From: Rhytidiadelphus loreus
Taxonomy: Eukaryota; Streptophyta; Bryopsida; Hypnales; Hylocomiaceae
Reading direction: 5' to 3'
Assembly: GCA_947034895.1 (NCBI GenBank)
Contig: OX344765.1
Span: 17,117,001 to 17,181,000, forward strand
Length of the DNA stretch: 64,000 nt
The notes below the pieces were generated by a model. It ran no database searches. It worked only from the letters and a program-made list of their open reading frames with translations, and had not been told where the DNA came from. Shown piece after piece: positions 1-12,700 of the stretch. Numbering within the stretch: position 1 is the stretch's first letter; each line of letters opens with the position of its first letter. Position numbers and translations under genes: made by a program.

Positions 1-1320
1 CTCCGCGGTATCTATTCTGAAGATTTTAAAAATGTAGAATGCTAAGATCCAGCAACTTAGGCTCCACTCAGCATAGAGCCGAGATTAAAACTGCCAAATA
101 CAAACCCTATACCACCATAAAATCAAAAAATCAAAAAATATTACAAATCCCATGTGCTCATCCCAGATTGCCCATTCCCATTGTTACACTCAAACCCTCC
201 GCCAGTGAACATGCCTGCTCCTCCTGTTCCCCAAATTGTCCAGTTCAACGCCTCCGGTGCATCAAGTCCCAAGACCTGGCGAAGAAACCAAACCCAAGGC
301 GACCATGCCCGAACTCTGCACACCAACAATAATGCCACTCTCCAAACCCTAACACACGCTCTTCCACAACCCAACCAAGGTGCCCACGGCGTGACCGGCG
401 CGACCAGTCCCCTACAGAGCGAGGGCAAAATTCACAGCAAGCATTGATCCGGTTGCTATCCACAAAATCGAGCCCTAAATCGAGCCCTAAATCGAAAAAA
501 CTATCAATTCAAAAACCCTAACTTCAATGATGCGAGAAATTGATCGAGCAAGAGAGAGAAACAGAGAGTGTGGCCCGAATTAAATGAGACCGTTCTGGAA
601 GCTCGCAACGGACTGTGACTCGCAGTTGCGGGATGAGGGTTTCGGTAAGTTAGCAGAGAGAGTGACGAAGCTCCGGTTGCGCAACTTCCGAGGACGCTGA
701 GTCGGCACTCCACGTCGGAATACTTAGGGTTTCGCCAATCAGTGAGTTCCAACAAGGTGCCAGCTCGGCGTATTCGACATGCCAGATGGACATCACGGAT
801 TTGGAGGGTTGGAGAAGCTGAAATACCGTATCTTAATACAAAGCATGTGAAGTAGAACTAGTCCAAGGCTTCATCAGGGATTCAGTCCGGACTTCGGACC
901 AAAAGACTCACAGCCCTGAAGCCTGAGGCCCGTCAGACTGGGCACACGTTTGTTGTGATCATGCTCAGACCGCGGAGCTGCAAAGACAGTGATTAAGTTA
1001 GCAGCAAACTCGATATCAAAAGCGCGAGACCGGGCAGCTGCCTCCCCACCACTGGCAAGGAAAGTAAAGTAAAGCGAAGCCTAGCAACGCTTCAGTTCGA
1101 TTCCAAGGTCATTACGAGCGTGCCTGTCTTCTTCTTAACTTAAGTTAGTTGCCCAGCGAGCCAGGCTAGCTCCTGTGCTGCTGCTATTGCTCTCTCTTCG
1201 CCATGGCGAAAAGACGACGTTTTCCGCCATCTTTTGACCTCCAAAATCGCTACCTTTGCCCTGGAAAGATCCCCAATTCTTCATAGGGTTTGGCGTTTTA
1301 GTTGAGCGACTTGCCTCCGT
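1..1320. other. Upstream region of the transporter gene, no confident gene
   Basis: No open frame here has a recognisable domain. Short frames exist on both strands at about 39-760, but their proline/serine-rich products look like chance translations of GC-richer DNA. The stretch is less A/T-rich than the DNA after 4.6 kb, which fits a promoter or 5' flank for the plus-strand transporter gene. A small direct duplication of a CGAGCCCTAAAT motif lies near 466-495. No clear TATA box was chosen. Confidence 0.4.
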
Positions 1321-2814
1321 CGCCAAATCCTAACGCCCCCTCTGCTCCTCTCTGCTGTTGTCGTGAGAGCGCCTGCCATGCTTGGTACGTGCTCTGCTCT
1401 GTTCTGGCGATTCGGGCCTGTTTAGCTCACACGTTGAATATCTAGTACGATTCTGAATTCGGTGTTTATTAGATTTCATCGCGAAGTTGGATTTTTGAAT
1501 ATTGCTGGGTGATCTATGTCAGCAGATTATCCGGTCGTCTCGTATTTCGGATGTTGAATCTCTAGTTTGATTTGCTCTTTTGGTTGTGGACAATGTTACA
1601 GGGGCAGTAAGCCCTGAATTTAACCATTTTGTTCTTCGCGTTTCCTCCATTTCCGACTATTAGAGTAGAGCTCCAGCATGTTGGTAATCCTCTGGAGTAC
1701 CGAATCTCCAATTGCAACAGTACGAATTTAGAGGGATTTGAACTTACTCTGAAAGTCAAGCTTATAAAAAAACAATTCCCATAAAATGGGTTTCGTCTTC
1801 ACTGTTGGGCGAATCAGGAAGTAAGTCAGTAAGGTCAGCAGCTGCATCCGTGGGGTCTCTTGGGTGAAGAAGAATGTTATCTGGTCCGAAGTTGGCCAAC
1901 ATAGACAGAGCTTGGGGTGTAGCCGATATGTTACTAACAGAATAGAGTATCGACAGAGTCTTTCCTAAACTTGACTCCTGTAGTAATAGAGCCTGCGGAG
2001 AGGAGTTCTGCTTGTAATCGAGCATTCTAGGGTTCAGGATGTAGGATAGTCCTGCAAATTGAAAATTGATTGAAAACCCGATCGACGGTCCTGCTAACAA
2101 CTTGAATTTCTGAGTTGTTAGTACACCCGAGTGTAATGCATGTCTGCCTACCTGGAGTTCACTTGGGATCTCAAACACTCACTTGCTGCTGCCGCTGGGA
2201 TCTTCGGCCGATTTGTCCCCACTAGTGAGTGATCCGAGTGGTCCGAATGAAGGTGGAACTTGCCCGAGTTTGGGAATCAGCCGTGCCTGGAAGTTAATTA
2301 ATGTGAATGTTTTCTCCCATCACTATGAATGTCTATGTGTATGTCGTACCATTAGACTTTTGATCTCCACTCTTCTTGCGGGTTGTCTGCATTCCATACG
2401 CTGCTGATCAATTTGAATGGTTGCGGTTTGTAAGCACTCCATGATGCCTTTGTAGTACTGTGCATGGTGACCTACATGTCTGACTCGTCGTTTGCTCCCT
2501 CTCGTAGGCGTGATCGAGCGTTGTGAACCTCCAAGAATGTTTGCAAATGATTAGCAAGCATCCAGGTCGTCATCCGAGGATGCTCACTCTTGTTTGACAT
2601 GTGAAGAGTCAAAGATTTGCAGCCGGTCTCGTTGAGCAAGTTGCCTGTCCAATTACTCAACAGCGTTCAGTGTTCATGTTCCAAGTATGACATCCATCCA
2701 TCCCTCCCCCAGCATGTTTGTGATTCCATTTTCCTGAGATGCCTTGATTACTGCTTCAAATCCTGACTTTTAGATTTCAATACGTGCGGGCACTAAGAAA
2801 AATTTATGTGGCAG
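1321..2814 (+). other. Possible 5' leader exon and leader intron of the MFS gene
   Basis: A good donor-like site (CTTG/GTACGT) begins at 1385, and an acceptor (GTGGCAG/G) ends at 2814, one base before the chosen start codon. This suggests a noncoding first exon ending at 1384 and an intron of about 1.4 kb. If they are joined, the ATG at 1378 would open a very short upstream frame that stops across the main start codon. This is inferred from splice-site patterns only; transcript evidence would settle it. Confidence 0.35.
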
Positions 2815-2815
2815 G

Positions 2816-4623
2816 ATGAAACTATTTTGGGGCCTGACGCTATCCCTGTTCCTCATCAATCTAGCAGCCGTTCTCGAGAAGGCGGATGAATCCCTCCTCC
2901 CTGCAGTGTACAAAGAAGTTTCGGAAGCCTTTCAGGCGAGTCCTTCTGAATTGGGCACCCTCACCTTCATCCGCACCCTGGTGCAAGCTCTATGCTCTCC
3001 TCTTGCAGGCATCTTGGCCATGCGCTATTACCGCCCTTCGGTGATAGGACTGGGGACTCTCTTTTGGGCCATTTCCACCGCCGCAGTCGCCTTGTCCTTG
3101 ACTTTCACACAATGCGCATTCTCGCGGGCCTTGAATGGAGTGGGGCTCGCCATTGTGGTGCCTGCTCTGCAGTCCTTCATTGCAGATAGTTACACTGAGT
3201 CGGGAAGAGGGGTGGCTTTTGGTTGGCTGAACCTCGTGGGCAGTGTGGGAGGCATCGCCGGCAGCACCACCGCCACGGTCATGGCCGGGTATGGCAGCAT
3301 TTGGGGCATGGCTGGATGGCGCGTTGCATTTCTCCTTGTTGCCGGTGTGAGTTCTGTTATTGGCTGGCTGGTGCACGTTTTTGTTTCGGATCCACGGGAC
3401 AATTCGAACAAACACAGAAGCGTGGACGGGTGAGTGCAGATCATTTCCTTGAAGACATTATTATACAGCATTTTCCTTCTGATTTTGAGCAGCTTTTTCT
3501 TTCTGGGAAAAGTTGAGAATTTAGGTCACAAAGTGTTGCTACCAGGTCTGAAGAGTCTGGATTTACTTTATCATGAGCTCATGTTGCACTGCTGAGGCGA
3601 AACTCAATGTTACGGTTTTAGTACATGGAATGCTGGCAAGCTGGGAGTCTGATTCTAAATTATTTGCAGGCGTGTGATGTCTAGATTCAAGACGGAAGAG
3701 AAAGTAGTCAAGAGCATTCACAGTGCGTGGCTTGATTCTTGGATTGCCATTAAAGCAGTGATGAAAGTGCGAACCTTTCAGATCATCGTAATGCAAGGAC
3801 TCGTGGGCTCATTGCCATGGATGGCTATGGTCTTCTTCACAATGTGGCTGGAGCTTATTGGTGAGACACTCCACCTGTCCGCTTCTCGCAAATAAACACT
3901 CATGCCCTGGGTAAGGTACACATCGACTGATTTATTTTTCATTTACAGCATTGGAAATGTACTGATCTGAGTAGTCCTTGTGGGTGGGCTATCTCAGGGT
4001 TTGGACACAAGGCTGCCGCCAGCCTGATGAGCATTTTCTCCGCCGGCTGTGCCATTGGGGCTGTTTCTGGAGGCTGGTTAGGAGACCGAGCCGAGCAAAA
4101 GTTTCCTGGCAAAGGCCGCATTATGTGTGCCCAGTTCTCCTCTTTCATGGGCATTCCATGCTCCTTGGTTCTGCTCCATGTCCTCCCGCAAGACCCTGAC
4201 AGATGGGGCTTGTTTGCATCCATGTTCGTGTTTATGGGGTTAACGATCAGTTGGTGTCAGGCGTGTGCCAACAATCCCATGTTTGCGGATGTGGTCCCCG
4301 AGCAGCAAAGAACCGTAATTTATTCCTTTGACCGGGCTTTTGAAGGAGGGTTTGGAGCCCTGGCGGCGCCTCTGGTAGGGATTCTGGCGGAGAGTGTGTA
4401 TGGCTACAGAGCCCACATGGTGATTCCCAAGAATGGCTCCCCGGCGGAAGCCCTGGCGCTTTCTCGAGGCCTGTTTGCAGTGATGGCCATCCCCTTTGGC
4501 CTCTGCTGCTTGTGTTACACTCCGCTTTATTTCACTTATACCAAAGATCGAGAGGAAGCACGGGCTCACAACTCGAAACTTGCCTACAACCCCATTTGGG
4601 ATGAAGAGTCGTCGTTCAGGTAG
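2816..4623 (+). CDS. MFS transporter, Spinster/UNE2-like plant group (3 coding exons)
   Basis: This is a multi-pass membrane carrier of the major facilitator superfamily; the substrate cannot be told from sequence. I read exons 2816-3429, 3670-3860 and 3998-4623. Introns of 240 and 137 bp both obey GT-AG, in phases 2 and 1, and the spliced frame gives 476 residues. The N-terminal half starts in the first membrane segment (NLAAVLEKADESLLP), continues through an R-A-L-N-G-V-G-L signature near residue 100, and has about six hydrophobic segments. The second half carries the cytoplasmic loop motif GGWLGDR, typical of MFS motif A, and ends hydrophilic. This layout matches plant proteins such as the Arabidopsis UNE2/At4g36790-type carriers, from memory of the family. 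The ATG at 2816 is chosen because relatives begin just before the same NLA-ERADE-LLP segment. It is the only ordinary host gene seen in the window and looks intact. Confidence 0.85.
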
Positions 4624-5185
4624 ACGTCAATTGAATTCTTTGGAACAGGGCGCTCGGCTCTCTTCATTGTCACCTGTAATTCCATTGCCAGTACAGTTAG
4701 AAAAAACTGCTTCGGGACCGCCCAATCATCGATTGGGAAGTGTACTTTGGGGGATGCCTTGGAGTTTTCCGATTTCAAGGAATCTGGGCTACTGAAAGAG
4801 AATTCTGTAATAAGTAAATGACGAATTACTAAGATCAAGTTGTAGGGATATTTGGATGAATGAAAAAATGGTTGGAAAAATAAAATAAAAGTTCTTGCTA
4901 GAATTTACTGATTTTCACGAGATTGGTGTAAAGTTTACTACATAATGTTTTTATCATGTTGATATTTTATATCTTATTAGCCCTCCGTACTGTTTTAAGT
5001 GTGTATTGAGAGGGAGTCCAAAATTAAGTGTCCGATGTGTTTTGTATAGCCTCATGAGCATTGAACAATGCTTGCATCACAGTTGAGGCAAGTAGGTAAT
5101 TTTGTTGCTCATTCTAGTTCTTTTTCATAATTGTACATTTGGGAGCACTCTCCCTACTTTCTAGAGTTGTGATGACTCTATTTCA

Positions 5186-5391
5186 AGGATATAGAAAATT
5201 CTATATCCTAAACCCTAAATCTTAAAACCCTATTGTCCTAAATGTTGAAAAATAGGATATAGAAAATTCTATATCCTAAACCCTAAATCTTAAAACCCTA
5301 TCATCCTAAATGTTGAAAAATAGGATATAGAAAATTCTATATCCTAAACCCTAAATCTTAAAACCCTATCGTCCTAAATGTTGAAAAATAG
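5186..5391. repeat. 68-bp tandem repeat, 3 units
   Basis: Three nearly identical 68-bp units begin at 5186, 5254 and 5322. Each contains a perfect dyad (GGATATAGAAAA/TTCTATATCC type) followed by AAACCCTAAATC and AAAACCCTA, which resemble the plant telomere motif CCCTAAA. Only single-base differences separate the units, so the array is young or homogenised. Confidence 0.9.
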
Positions 5392-5940
5392 TGTGTCTTT
5401 CTTAATTTCATTACTTTTTTGCAATGTCACACTTTTTTCATCTTTGTTTGGGATGAGGGGAGTATGTTTTTATCTTTCTTGTTTTTTGAAGTCATTTTTG
5501 AAGGATTGCTTTTTGAATTGGAAAAGTTAGCTTTTGAAATGAAACATATGTGTGGTCTTTGAACTTTGTTATACACGTAGATAAATGATTTGAAAATCTT
5601 TTTACTTTAGAAATTTTAAAAAATATCTCAAGAATCTACTGACATGAAGATGACTGAAGAAATACATTTCCATGAGTATAGGGTGCATTCATTTGTTGCT
5701 CAAAGTTTGAACACATAGACTATAATAGAGGAAAACGATGTGAATGACACGGTGTGTGCATTGAGGATGCTCTAAATCTCTTGTATAAATTAGTGTATTA
5801 GTTATCATATGAGAAGACTTCAGGACAATCGATGAGAAGATTTAGTGCAACAATTTAGTCACCTTCAATGAGTTTCCACACTTTCTTGTGTGCATCCCTC
5901 TCGCAACTGCCAGCTTCACTTAAATCCTATCAATACTGGA

Positions 5941-6172
5941 GCTCTTTCCTCAGAAAGAACTCATGTGTTTAGCTCACGAGTGCAAAAAACCCATTGAAAG
6001 TAATGCCATGTTGAAATGACTTGTGCCCAATTGACTCCCAAAACCCTTCCAAACTTGCTCTTTCCTCAGAAAGAACTCATGTGTTTAGCTCACGAGTGCA
6101 AAAAACCCATTGAAAGTAATGCCATGCTGAAATGACTTGTGCCCAATTGACTCCAGAAACCCTTCCAAACTT
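5941..6172. repeat. 116-bp direct duplication
   Basis: Two tandem copies of a 116-bp segment begin at 5941 and 6057 (both start GCTCTTTCCTCAGAAAGAAC). They differ at only a few positions. No coding content is seen. Confidence 0.9.
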
Positions 6173-9100
6173 GCCCTGCCCTGCTCTCGTATAGATCGAT
6201 CGATCGATCCCTACGTGAAATGTGAAGCAGCAGTGTGTCATTTCCATTCTTGCCCTCGCCTGAGTTTTCAGCAACATTTGCGCGCTCTGCAGGTATTAAT
6301 ATGGTCTTATAAACAGAGGTTGGCCAGCTGCTCCTGTGACTTCTAGTGTTTGAATGGTTGGGGCTAACTTAGCATGTGCTGAGTTGCAAGGTCTGTGGAT
6401 TAACTTCAAGGTCTGCCTGGCTTCAAGTTAGCCCCCGCCAGGCAGTCGGTGCAGTGAGCGTGCCTAAGTGTATGATTTCTAAAGACATGCTCATCTCTCG
6501 CCCTAACATTACAATCCTGATTTTCTTTCTTCTAATTGTCCATCAAAAGCAGATGTGGAGCTCAGCATTTTTGACGATGGACTGTGACTCTTGTTAATTG
6601 GCGGATATTGAATTGTACAGTACAGTACAATACTACAGAATAAGAGTTGATTGAAGTCATGCAGTCCTAAGGGCAGTTGTCAGTAGCTTAGTTTTATTCC
6701 ATTGCAGTGGGCACAGTGAGAGAGAGATGGAGAGGAACTCCAACACCCAAAAGGATTGGTGTAAGTTCTTAAATGAAGAGTCTACTCACTTTGTTCACTT
6801 CTTTCATGATTGACTTCGAGGAGTCTGCACAACCAAGAAACACACATTTAAAGTATATGCAAGCACTTTCACATCCAAAATTGGCAACTTCATCCATGAT
6901 TTGAATAGAAATGAAAAATTGACAAAAAAAAATATATACTACTTTTATTTGGAAAATTCCAAATAAAACTAAAATAAAAAATAGAGAGAGAGAAATGGAG
7001 CAGTGTTCATCCTATGGTGCCAAAAAAACAAAATTGGTTCTATTGTTTTTCTTAGATGCAATTATTTTTTTCAAATTCTTGTACTATCGTAGTATTTTTT
7101 GAATCTTAGAATGGTTGACTGCATCTTTTGTGGAGGTTGTAACTAACGTCAATTTTTAGATATAAACCATAGTCTTTAGGGGGGAACAATACATGCCACA
7201 AGCCTTCACAACACTCACTAGTGCAATTTGGGAGGGATGGAGTCTAATGGGTTCAAACTTGTGGATAGTCAATTAGTGCAAAATCTTGCCCCCCTTACAA
7301 AATGTTGGTTTGAAAATAATTACATGAAATGCAACAATGGCAATCAAAGTTTACAAATGTGGAGAATGAACCCTTAAAGATCTTGTAGGGATTTTATATA
7401 TTGTTGTATATCTTACTCTTAGAATACAAATAATGTATTCAAATATGGCAAGACATCCATGTGAGCACTTTATCCCCACCCCCAATATAAATTGAGCACA
7501 ACCAAATACTATTTGAATCAAAGTCAATTCCTATGGATGCCTAGTGTCATTCAGTTGTGCCTCTCAAACAATGGACAACCTTGTTTATTTTCCTATTTTT
7601 TGTAGTACCTAAATGAAAAACCTAGCTACAAAAATCTTAAAATGTTAATAACTTCGCCCAATTTTGGCCAAAAATGACCAAAACTCTAGTCCCTTAGAGA
7701 TAACCTAATCAAAGCCAAAGTTTAACTAAACTAGGTGGTAGAGCATTTGATTTCCTTTCCAAAATGCTAAAATAAGTCTAAAATGGACACTCCTACAAGA
7801 AGTTATCAATGGATGAAGTTTTGACTTTAAACTTTTGTAGGAAACTTCATCCATCAATATCTTCCAAATTATAAATCCAAACTAGCTTTAGTTTTCAAAT
7901 TTGAGTTCTAGGTTAATTCTAGTTTTTAAATCTATAATTTCACTTTAAATGATTGAATAACTAAAAACTTCATCCACATCTAAACAAAACTAAGATTAAA
8001 TTTCATCCTACAATAACTCTCTCAATATTAATCTATTTTTAAATATAAATTAGTTCTGAAATCCCTAAAAGATACCCTAATTTATTCTATCTCTAGAATA
8101 TACCTTAATTGTCTTCAAAAGATTCCAATTGATTACCTACTAATTCCTTGTGACTCTAAATTTCTACTATAGACTTATTATTTTTAGACTTGGAATATTT
8201 TTCAGTTGTTAAGAATGAAATTATCTTTCTAAAAATATAATGTAATTAAAAACACAACTTCTTTAGTGAAAGTTACTTGATGGATGAAGTTTTACCTTTA
8301 ATCAATAATCTAAAATTACATTCACTAGGTTCTACTAAATTAAACCATGAAATTACCTTTTAACTTAATTTTTTTCCTTTGACTTTAACATATATTCTAA
8401 GATTCTTTTTTAGATTCTTTTGGATGAACTAACTATTTTTTCATCCATTTTTACTATCAAACTTCATCTAAGTGTAACTTACTGAATTTGTCTATTTTTA
8501 AAGTGTAAGATACTTTTGAGAAATACCATTAGATGTGTTTCAACTGCACTAGAGGGCCATTTCGGGGCCGGTTCTCAAATCTGTTCCTAATGCAACGAGG
8601 GAGCGTCGAGTGCTATATTACCAAAAGAATTCCGTTCTGGAACATCCCTTTTCAGGGCAGTATTTAATCTCTTTCCAGGCATCTAGTTTCTAGTACCAAT
8701 ATGATTACTTCATGTTCAAGATAGGCTCATCAAAAGTCTAACCATTTCATATTTTTTCCTTTTTCTAGAAAATATCAAGATCAAAGTTACATCCAATATA
8801 TGTCAAAGAGAGACTATGTTCAAAAAAATGAGATCAAGAGTATAAAAAGGCATAAATAAATCCATATAAGTATACAAACAAGTACTTCAAGTTAGAGTTT
8901 GTCAACTCAATGGAAGGTCAATCTTTTGCAAAAAATTCTCCAAGTATTCCAAGAGGTCGTGAGCCTCACCTGCATCCATGGAAACCAACATCACAATATG
9001 AGGTTAGTGACCGTATGCAAGGTGTCTACAGCTCACGTACGTGTGTTATAGCCTTCATTTGAAATAAAAACAACATGCAAAGCAAAAAAACATAAGACAC

Positions 9101-9779
9101 AATCCATTCAAAAGTCCTCATGGGAAAACCTGGTCATTAGTAGAATGCTGTGAAGAGGATGCCATATCTCTCAAAGCCCAATGTCCAATACTCAGAGGCA
9201 AGTAAAAAATGGACAAACAGTAGCTCAAACTTCAGCAGAACCGAAAGCTTTGGTGGGAGCCAAAGAGACTGTGCACCAAGCTAATAATGCTAAAAGACGG
9301 AAAAACCAATTTACCAGAAGTCCCAAACCCGTCAGACGGAACAGCATAAGACGAAACAGTAAAAAGACAGGCCTGGTAGCCAAGCCCAGCCCGTAATATA
9401 ACCAGTAAAGGTCATTAATCAGCTCAAAGTGGCGTCTTTCATCAGAGCCCTTAAATTGATCAGTTTAATCAATGGCTTTGAGCAAGCCAGTAAGTCCAAA
9501 CCCATGCTGTTTCAAATTTGGAGGCTAATGCAGGGAGTTACTAGTAAGACCTGCCATCAATCTTCAGGTAATTAGTGTAATCAGAAGTTTTAATAAATAG
9601 AAATAGTTTGTTGAGCTAAAGACACTGGGGTCTTATGCTCAAAATCCGTCATTGTTAAGACTACAAATAGTACTGAGGGCATTTCCACAAGAAAAAAATC
9701 AGATCATATATGATTTAATCCAAAAATTAAAGGACAACAATTCTACATAAGAATACTTCATAAAAAGAAGCAAGGTACA

Positions 9780-12700
9780 AGCCCAAGAGTTTTTTTCAGA
9801 TTCTGGTACTTAAATATGGAAGCTAGAAAAAAGAAAAAGGGTTTTTCGATACTTCCCTGAAATCAGAGTAGATTCCACCTCCCTTTCGAATTTCCTACTC
9901 CTATTTGACATTAAGGTAGTATGCTCTAAAAGCGACCATTTAAGAGCTGGTCCGCCTTTTTCATAGGGTTACATGGACAGCGTTATTTTTAGATCATTTT
10001 TCAGAGAAAGAAAAATGGATGTGAAAACTAACACAAGTGGTTTTGTATTTTTCCAAGCTTTTTTGAATTACTTATAAATTTTCAAAGATTCAGGGCATAG
10101 GCACCTATTTGTGACCATAGGTCTCCCAAAATCTGTCCACTTGCAATTTGTTAACGGATGTGCAGAAATCAAGAGTAATGATTGGCTCTTGCAATAGAAA
10201 AATAATTTTTTCACTATGCATTCAATTGCTACAGTGGTCCATTTAAGGAGCACCCTGTCTCCATTTCTCACCCCAAAATAGGGGCGGTTTGAAGAAGGGG
10301 ATCGGTTTTACAGCATACTACCTTAAGCATATTTTTTTGTCTTTGAAGCACGAAAAAAATATCTTATTCGCAAGAGGATAAGAATAAAAAGTATCCAAAT
10401 CCCTAATCTTAGCCTCAACAGTACCACCATACTATTCGAGCCAACTATAACCTTGAAGTATATAGCTGGATTTTAAAAATTCAGATTTTACAGATGAGTC
10501 CAGTGACCACTGCATTTGCTCAGAAGTAACCAGCTAGTGCTATATTCAGAACAAGTATACCAATCAGCGTATTTCTCAATACATCATGTGGATCAGCAAC
10601 ATCAATGGATCGAAAAACGAACATAATGGAGATTTTAAACAGGTTTTCCCTTTGTCGATTTACTCAACAGCGCGGAGAAAAACAAACAGAAGAATTTTCC
10701 TCTTGTCCATTTAAATAGAAAAATCAGCAAGAACAATTGATAGTTTTTTATAAAAAAGAACTTCCATCTGTCAATTTCCACCACATAGCATATGGTCACG
10801 TTAATCCAGCCATCTGCAGTAGCTCGATTGTGGACCCAACTATCAAGTATCTCAAGCTCTGAGTAACAGCTTACAGATGCAAAAAAACCACATTTTGACC
10901 TATGAACATCAAGCATAGAAACTCTCATTATTTGTTCGTGAATGCAAAAAATGCCAGCAAAACTCATTTGCAAACAAATATTCTTCACGCGCCCATAGAT
11001 TCATTTGGAGTGATTTTCTTGAAGAAAAAATCCTCAGGAGGTGGTAGCCCTCACCTGTGCCCATACCAACCAGCAAACCGTTAGTGTGCTAATTGACGTA
11101 CACGAGGTGTCTTCAAGCTACCACTACTTGTTATCGTAAAAACGCCAGAGAAAAATAATTCAAACAAAATCAAAATCAAAAAGCCACCGCAAGCTAACCG
11201 AGTTTTCATAACCAGGATGCGGCACTATTATCAGACAAATCACCACCTGTTGGCCGCTGTTCTAGGAGCCCAACACCATAATTCTCCTTAGTTCCTACAC
11301 CAGATCAGAATCACGATAACAAACTAAGCGTTCCACAGCCTGCCTTGTGTTACGATCAGATTGCAAGTAGGTAGAAAGTTTCTCCTCAGTGCTTGATCAA
11401 CCCCAGTGAATGTGAAGGAGCTAGCAACGGCATGGCAAGTTCAATATTCAAGCCGCCACTTACCAAACTCATAAACCAGTTTAAGCTTGGTGCATTTACA
11501 GCACGAGCCTCAAAGCGCCATCAGATTAATGGTCTAATAAACAGGGTTTGCAGAGAGTTCAGGACTAGCCAGAGAAGCTCTAAATGCTGTGTATTGTTCA
11601 AGGTGGGAACTGGATATCAATCCTAGTGTTTAATAATAACACTATTGAGAATAAGAGAGTGCAATAATAATTAGGTAACTAATCATATAAGAGGTTCCAA
11701 AAAATATTTTTTTCTGGATTTGTATCTATTGTCATGATATCTACTCACATGGAAACTTTATGTACAAGAACAGCAATAGACTTGTAGGAAATACTTAGGT
11801 TTTAACACCTAAAATTTTAAGTCTAAAAAAGAAAAAAAGAAAAAAAAAAAGAAAAAAAAGAAAAAAAGAAAAGTTTTTTTTTTATACTTCCCTGTTAGAG
11901 TCAGGGTAGATTCTATCTCCCTTTCGAAAATCTTACTCGTATTAGGGATCAGGAATTGCTATAGTTTTTCAACTAAAAGATCAGCTTCCTATTCCAAAGA
12001 GAGGGATTTGTAAAAGATAATAATAATAGGCATAGTCAAAACGTATCAACAAAACCGAAAAGGATCTTATCCAAACTAGTTCTGTATTCCGAATATTGTC
12101 ATGGTAAAAGTATCAATGTTTTAACTGGATCGTGTTCATGACTGTAGAGGCATTGAGAGTTGTATACTCAAGTCGATGAAAAAATCACAGTAAGTGTATT
12201 TCGAGATCTAGCTATTATGGAGAAAAACGTTTGGGCTGTAGGCCGCAAAAAATCTTAACTACCGTTATTTTTGAGGTGATCAGACGTATCGATGCAAAGT
12301 ATGCTGGGACCCTAAGCATTTTACAGAAAACACAGCAACAATCACACATATAGTGTCACCAAAACTAGCAAGCAAAGATAGTTTTGTAGCATATTTAGAA
12401 GATTTGGAACTCCTGTAAAAATTGCTATAAGAAAACAGGTCCTTCCTTCGTCAATAGTCTACGGTAGTTTGGAGATTTTTTTGAAAAAATCCTCCGGAGG
12501 TGGTCACCCTCACCTGTATCCATGCCAACCAGCCAACCCTTAGTTTGCCAATTTGACGTATACGAGGTGTCTACAAGAAACCACAACTTGTTATCGTTAT
12601 TCACCAGAGAATCTATTCAAGTATGCTAAAAAGCATAAGCAAAGTTGTAAGATAGAAACTATTATTTCCAAATTCAACCACCACCTGTTGGCCGCTGTTT

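Larger units (their letters stand above)
4624..9900. other. A/T-rich intergenic DNA, no gene seen
   Basis: About 5.3 kb with no supportable coding region on either strand. It contains the 68-bp tandem repeat and the 116-bp duplication listed separately, a short (GATC)n run near 6195-6208, and long stretches of simple A/T-rich sequence from 6,900 to 8,500. A weak frame at 9181-9396 is lysine/arginine-rich and has no recognisable domain. Confidence 0.6.

Noticed and set aside
39..447. Overlapping small proline/serine-rich frames at the window start
   Set aside because: Open on both strands with no domain or splice support; probably chance frames in a GC-richer 5' flank.
9181..9396. 71-residue Lys/Arg-rich protein
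   Set aside because: No recognisable domain, isolated in A/T-rich repeat-derived DNA, with no conserved counterpart in the neighbouring repeat units.
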